From contig AFUS01000004.1 of assembly GCA_000223315.2 (NCBI GenBank), forward strand, positions 496,001 through 560,000: a stretch of DNA of 64,000 bases, in the 5' to 3' direction. Numbering within the stretch: position 1 is the stretch's first letter; every line of letters starts with the position of its first letter. Positions 62,251-64,000 of the stretch are shown one piece after another. The translations under genes were made by a program, and so were the position numbers. The stretch is from Parvimonas sp. oral taxon 393 str. F0440. GTDB lineage: Bacteria > Bacillota > Clostridia > Tissierellales > Peptoniphilaceae. The notes beneath the pieces are model-generated. The model was not told where the DNA came from, made no database searches, and saw only the letters and a list, made by a program, of their open reading frames with translations.

Positions 62251-62273
62251 AATAGTTGAAGGAGAAATTTTAT

Positions 62274-63503
62274 ATGAAAGATGTTGAATTATTAGCCCCC
62301 GCAGGGGATATAGAAAAATTAAAAATGGCAATCATCTATGGAGCTGATGCAGTTTATCTAGCCGGTGAATCTTTTGGATTACGAAAAGCATCAAAAAATT
62401 TTACAGTTGAACAGTTAAAAGAAGCTACGAATTTTGTTCATGAAAGAGGTAAAAAGATATATATTACAATGAATATAATCCCTCATAATGATGATTTAAT
62501 AGGACTTGAAGAATATGTAAAAGTTCTAGTGGATATAGGTGTTGATGCTTTAATCGTTGCAGATGCAGGAATATATACTGCTGTTCGTTCAGTAAGTAAG
62601 GATATTGAAGTACATATGAGTACACAAGCGAGTGTTACAAATTATAGAACAGTAAAATTCTGGTATGATTTAGGAATAAAAAGAATTGTAATGGCAAGAG
62701 AATTATCTTTAGAAGAAATAAATTTAATTCATAAAGAAGTACCTGAAGTTGACATTGAAGCATTTGTTCATGGGGCTATGTGTATTTCATATTCAGGAAG
62801 ATGCTTATTGAGCAACTATATGTGTGGTAGGGATGCAAATAAGGGAGATTGTGCTCATGCTTGTAGATGGAAATATAATTTGGTTGAAGAGAGAAGGCCG
62901 GGAGAATATTATCCAATAGAAGAAACAGAACAAGGAACTTTTATATATAATAGTAAAGATTTATGTATGTTGGATTCGCTAGAAGATGTAATTAAAGCGG
63001 GAGTTCATAGTTTGAAAATCGAGGGAAGAGTAAAAACTCAATATTATGTTGCTACAGTTATAAGAAGTTATAGATTAGCTCTTGATGCAATTAAAAATGG
63101 CACTTATACAAAAGAAATGGCAGAAAGACTTCTTCTTGAGATTAAAAAAGCTAGTCATAGAGATTTCACAAAGGGGTTCTACTATAAAAAGCCGGATGAA
63201 AATGACCAACTTTACAATTCAAGCTCATATATAAGAACTTATGATTTTGTTGGACTTGTCTTGGATTACAACAAGGAAACAAAAATTGCAACTATAGAGC
63301 AGAGAAATAGAATTTTTGTTGGAGATGAAGTTGAAATTTTCGGACCTAGAGATGGTTTTGAAACTTTTAAAATAGAAAAAATGTATGATGATAAAGGCGA
63401 AGAAATAGATGTTGCTCCAAGAGCAAAACAAATTATAAAAATGCCTTTACCATTTGAAGTAAAGCCTTGGGATATAATGAGAAAAAAATTATCTGATGAA
63501 TAA
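62274..63503 (+). CDS. U32 family peptidase, tRNA hydroxylation protein TrhP-like
   Basis: 409 residues from ATG 62274, with GAAGGAGA upstream; the TTG at 62256 is before that site. The U32 core has VELLAPAGDIEKLKMAIIYG at the start, HMSTQASVTNY, and the signature region EAFVHGAMCISYSGRCLLSN followed by CAHACRWKYN, whose cysteines may bind an iron-sulfur cluster. The C-terminal domain ends with PFEVKPWDIMRKK. B. subtilis YrrN/YrrO (TrhP1/P2) and E. coli TrhP make 5-hydroxyuridine in tRNA using prephenate. Adjacent trmR supports the same role here. Confidence 0.87.
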   Translation: MKDVELLAPAGDIEKLKMAIIYGADAVYLAGESFGLRKASKNFTVEQLKEATNFVHERGKKIYITMNIIPHNDDLIGLEEYVKVLVDIGVDALIVADAGIYTAVRSVSKDIEVHMSTQASVTNYRTVKFWYDLGIKRIVMARELSLEEINLIHKEVPEVDIEAFVHGAMCISYSGRCLLSNYMCGRDANKGDCAHACRWKYNLVEERRPGEYYPIEETEQGTFIYNSKDLCMLDSLEDVIKAGVHSLKIEGRVKTQYYVATVIRSYRLALDAIKNGTYTKEMAERLLLEIKKASHRDFTKGFYYKKPDENDQLYNSSSYIRTYDFVGLVLDYNKETKIATIEQRNRIFVGDEVEIFGPRDGFETFKIEKMYDDKGEEIDVAPRAKQIIKMPLPFEVKPWDIMRKKLSDE

Positions 63504-63518
63504 ATTTAGGAGAAATTT

Positions 63519-64000
63519 ATGATTGAACTAAAAAGAATTCAAAGAGATGACTTAATACGATTATATGATATAGAATATTCAAGTAAAACACCTAAATGGA
63601 AAGAATATGATGCTCCATATTTTGATGATTTTGAATTTAAAACTTATGATGAATTTATTCTATCAAGCGAAATAGAATTCTTTTTGGGAGAAAGAGTAAA
63701 AGGAATTTATTTTAACGATATTCTAGTAGGAATAGTTTCAAAATATTGGGAAAACGAAAAAACTAGATGGCTTGAAATAGGAATTGTAATTTTTGATGAA
63801 AATTTTTGGAGTAAAGGTATTGGCTCAAAGGCACTTTCATTATGGATAGATGAAATCTTTAATACTGAAGAAAATTTAGAGCATATAGGTTTGACGACTT
63901 GGAGCGGAAATATCGGAATGATGAAATGTAGCTTGAAAATTGGGATGACACTCGAAGGAAAAATTAGAAAAGTTAGATACCATAATAATATATTTTATGA
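63519..64000 (+). CDS. GNAT-family N-acetyltransferase, truncated by the window edge
   Basis: Starts at ATG 63519 with TAGGAGA upstream and stays open for 160 codons to the end of the window. Sequence MIELKRIQRDDLIRLYDIEY, then WLEIGIVIFDENFWSKGIGS with the acetyl-CoA-binding K-G-I-G-S loop, and GLTTWSGNIGMMKCSLKIGM. It looks like a RimJ/RimL-type acetyltransferase; the substrate is unknown. It is 15 bp after the U32 gene. Confidence 0.85.
   Translation, partial: MIELKRIQRDDLIRLYDIEYSSKTPKWKEYDAPYFDDFEFKTYDEFILSSEIEFFLGERVKGIYFNDILVGIVSKYWENEKTRWLEIGIVIFDENFWSKGIGSKALSLWIDEIFNTEENLEHIGLTTWSGNIGMMKCSLKIGMTLEGKIRKVRYHNNIFY

Overview
The window is chromosomal DNA from a low-GC (roughly 30%) Gram-positive anaerobe. 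Ribosomal-protein sequences, the alaS-ireB-ruvX-DUF1292-fur cluster, an LPXTG wall-anchored surface protein, the clpP-clpX-lon run and the AT-rich codon use all point to Firmicutes. Gene content and style resemble the Peptoniphilaceae (Parvimonas/Peptoniphilus-like anaerobic cocci); that genus-level guess is inference from memory, not from a search. No phage, CRISPR array, rRNA or toxin-antitoxin locus was seen. One tRNA gene is present.

Layout. 1-3 kb (minus strand) is a decaying accessory patch: the 5' end of a lipoprotein gene, a secreted caspase-fold protein gene broken by two in-frame stops, and an IS30-family transposase remnant. 3-10.8 kb holds lplA, an acetyltransferase, typA, murA, recD2 and comF. 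10.9-16 kb is a phosphonate/phosphite-type ABC importer (phnD-phnC-phnE-phnE) followed by a cytosolic 5'-nucleotidase. 16-20.7 kb has exoA, a phosphoglucomutase, tRNA-Leu, upp and a lipoprotein, with two inverted copies of a GC-rich palindromic repeat. 20.8-27 kb is protein quality control: tig, clpP, clpX, lon, then engB. 27-33.6 kb carries an ABC exporter, two peptidase genes (pepC, M3 peptidase) and purB. 34-38.4 kb encodes surface and envelope functions: a membrane-anchored polysaccharide deacetylase, RmuC and an LPXTG protein. 38.6-52.8 kb is a fused S10-spc-alpha superoperon from rpsJ to rplQ, led by a structured 5' leader with a terminator-like hairpin. 53-64 kb holds a cysteine desulfurase, an AI-2E family permease, alaS, ireB, ruvX, a DUF1292 gene, fur, rnjA, ylbF, trmR-like and trhP-like tRNA modification genes, and a truncated acetyltransferase.

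A major technical feature is that 12 otherwise intact genes, several of them normally essential (rplW, lon, rnjA, pgm, the cysteine desulfurase), are interrupted by 14 frameshifts. Each is repaired by adding one base to a run of 4-7 A or T. I read these as consensus errors in the input sequence and annotate the genes at full length. The two in-frame stops in the caspase-fold gene and those in the IS30 remnant are different and look like real decay.

The most interesting biology is: the mutually exclusive hairpins in the S10 operon leader; an S14 gene of the zinc-independent long type sitting in the native spc operon with foreign-looking arginine codons; the structured repeat pair around tRNA-Leu/upp; and the broken caspase-fold secreted protein. 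Most of the rest is ordinary housekeeping DNA.
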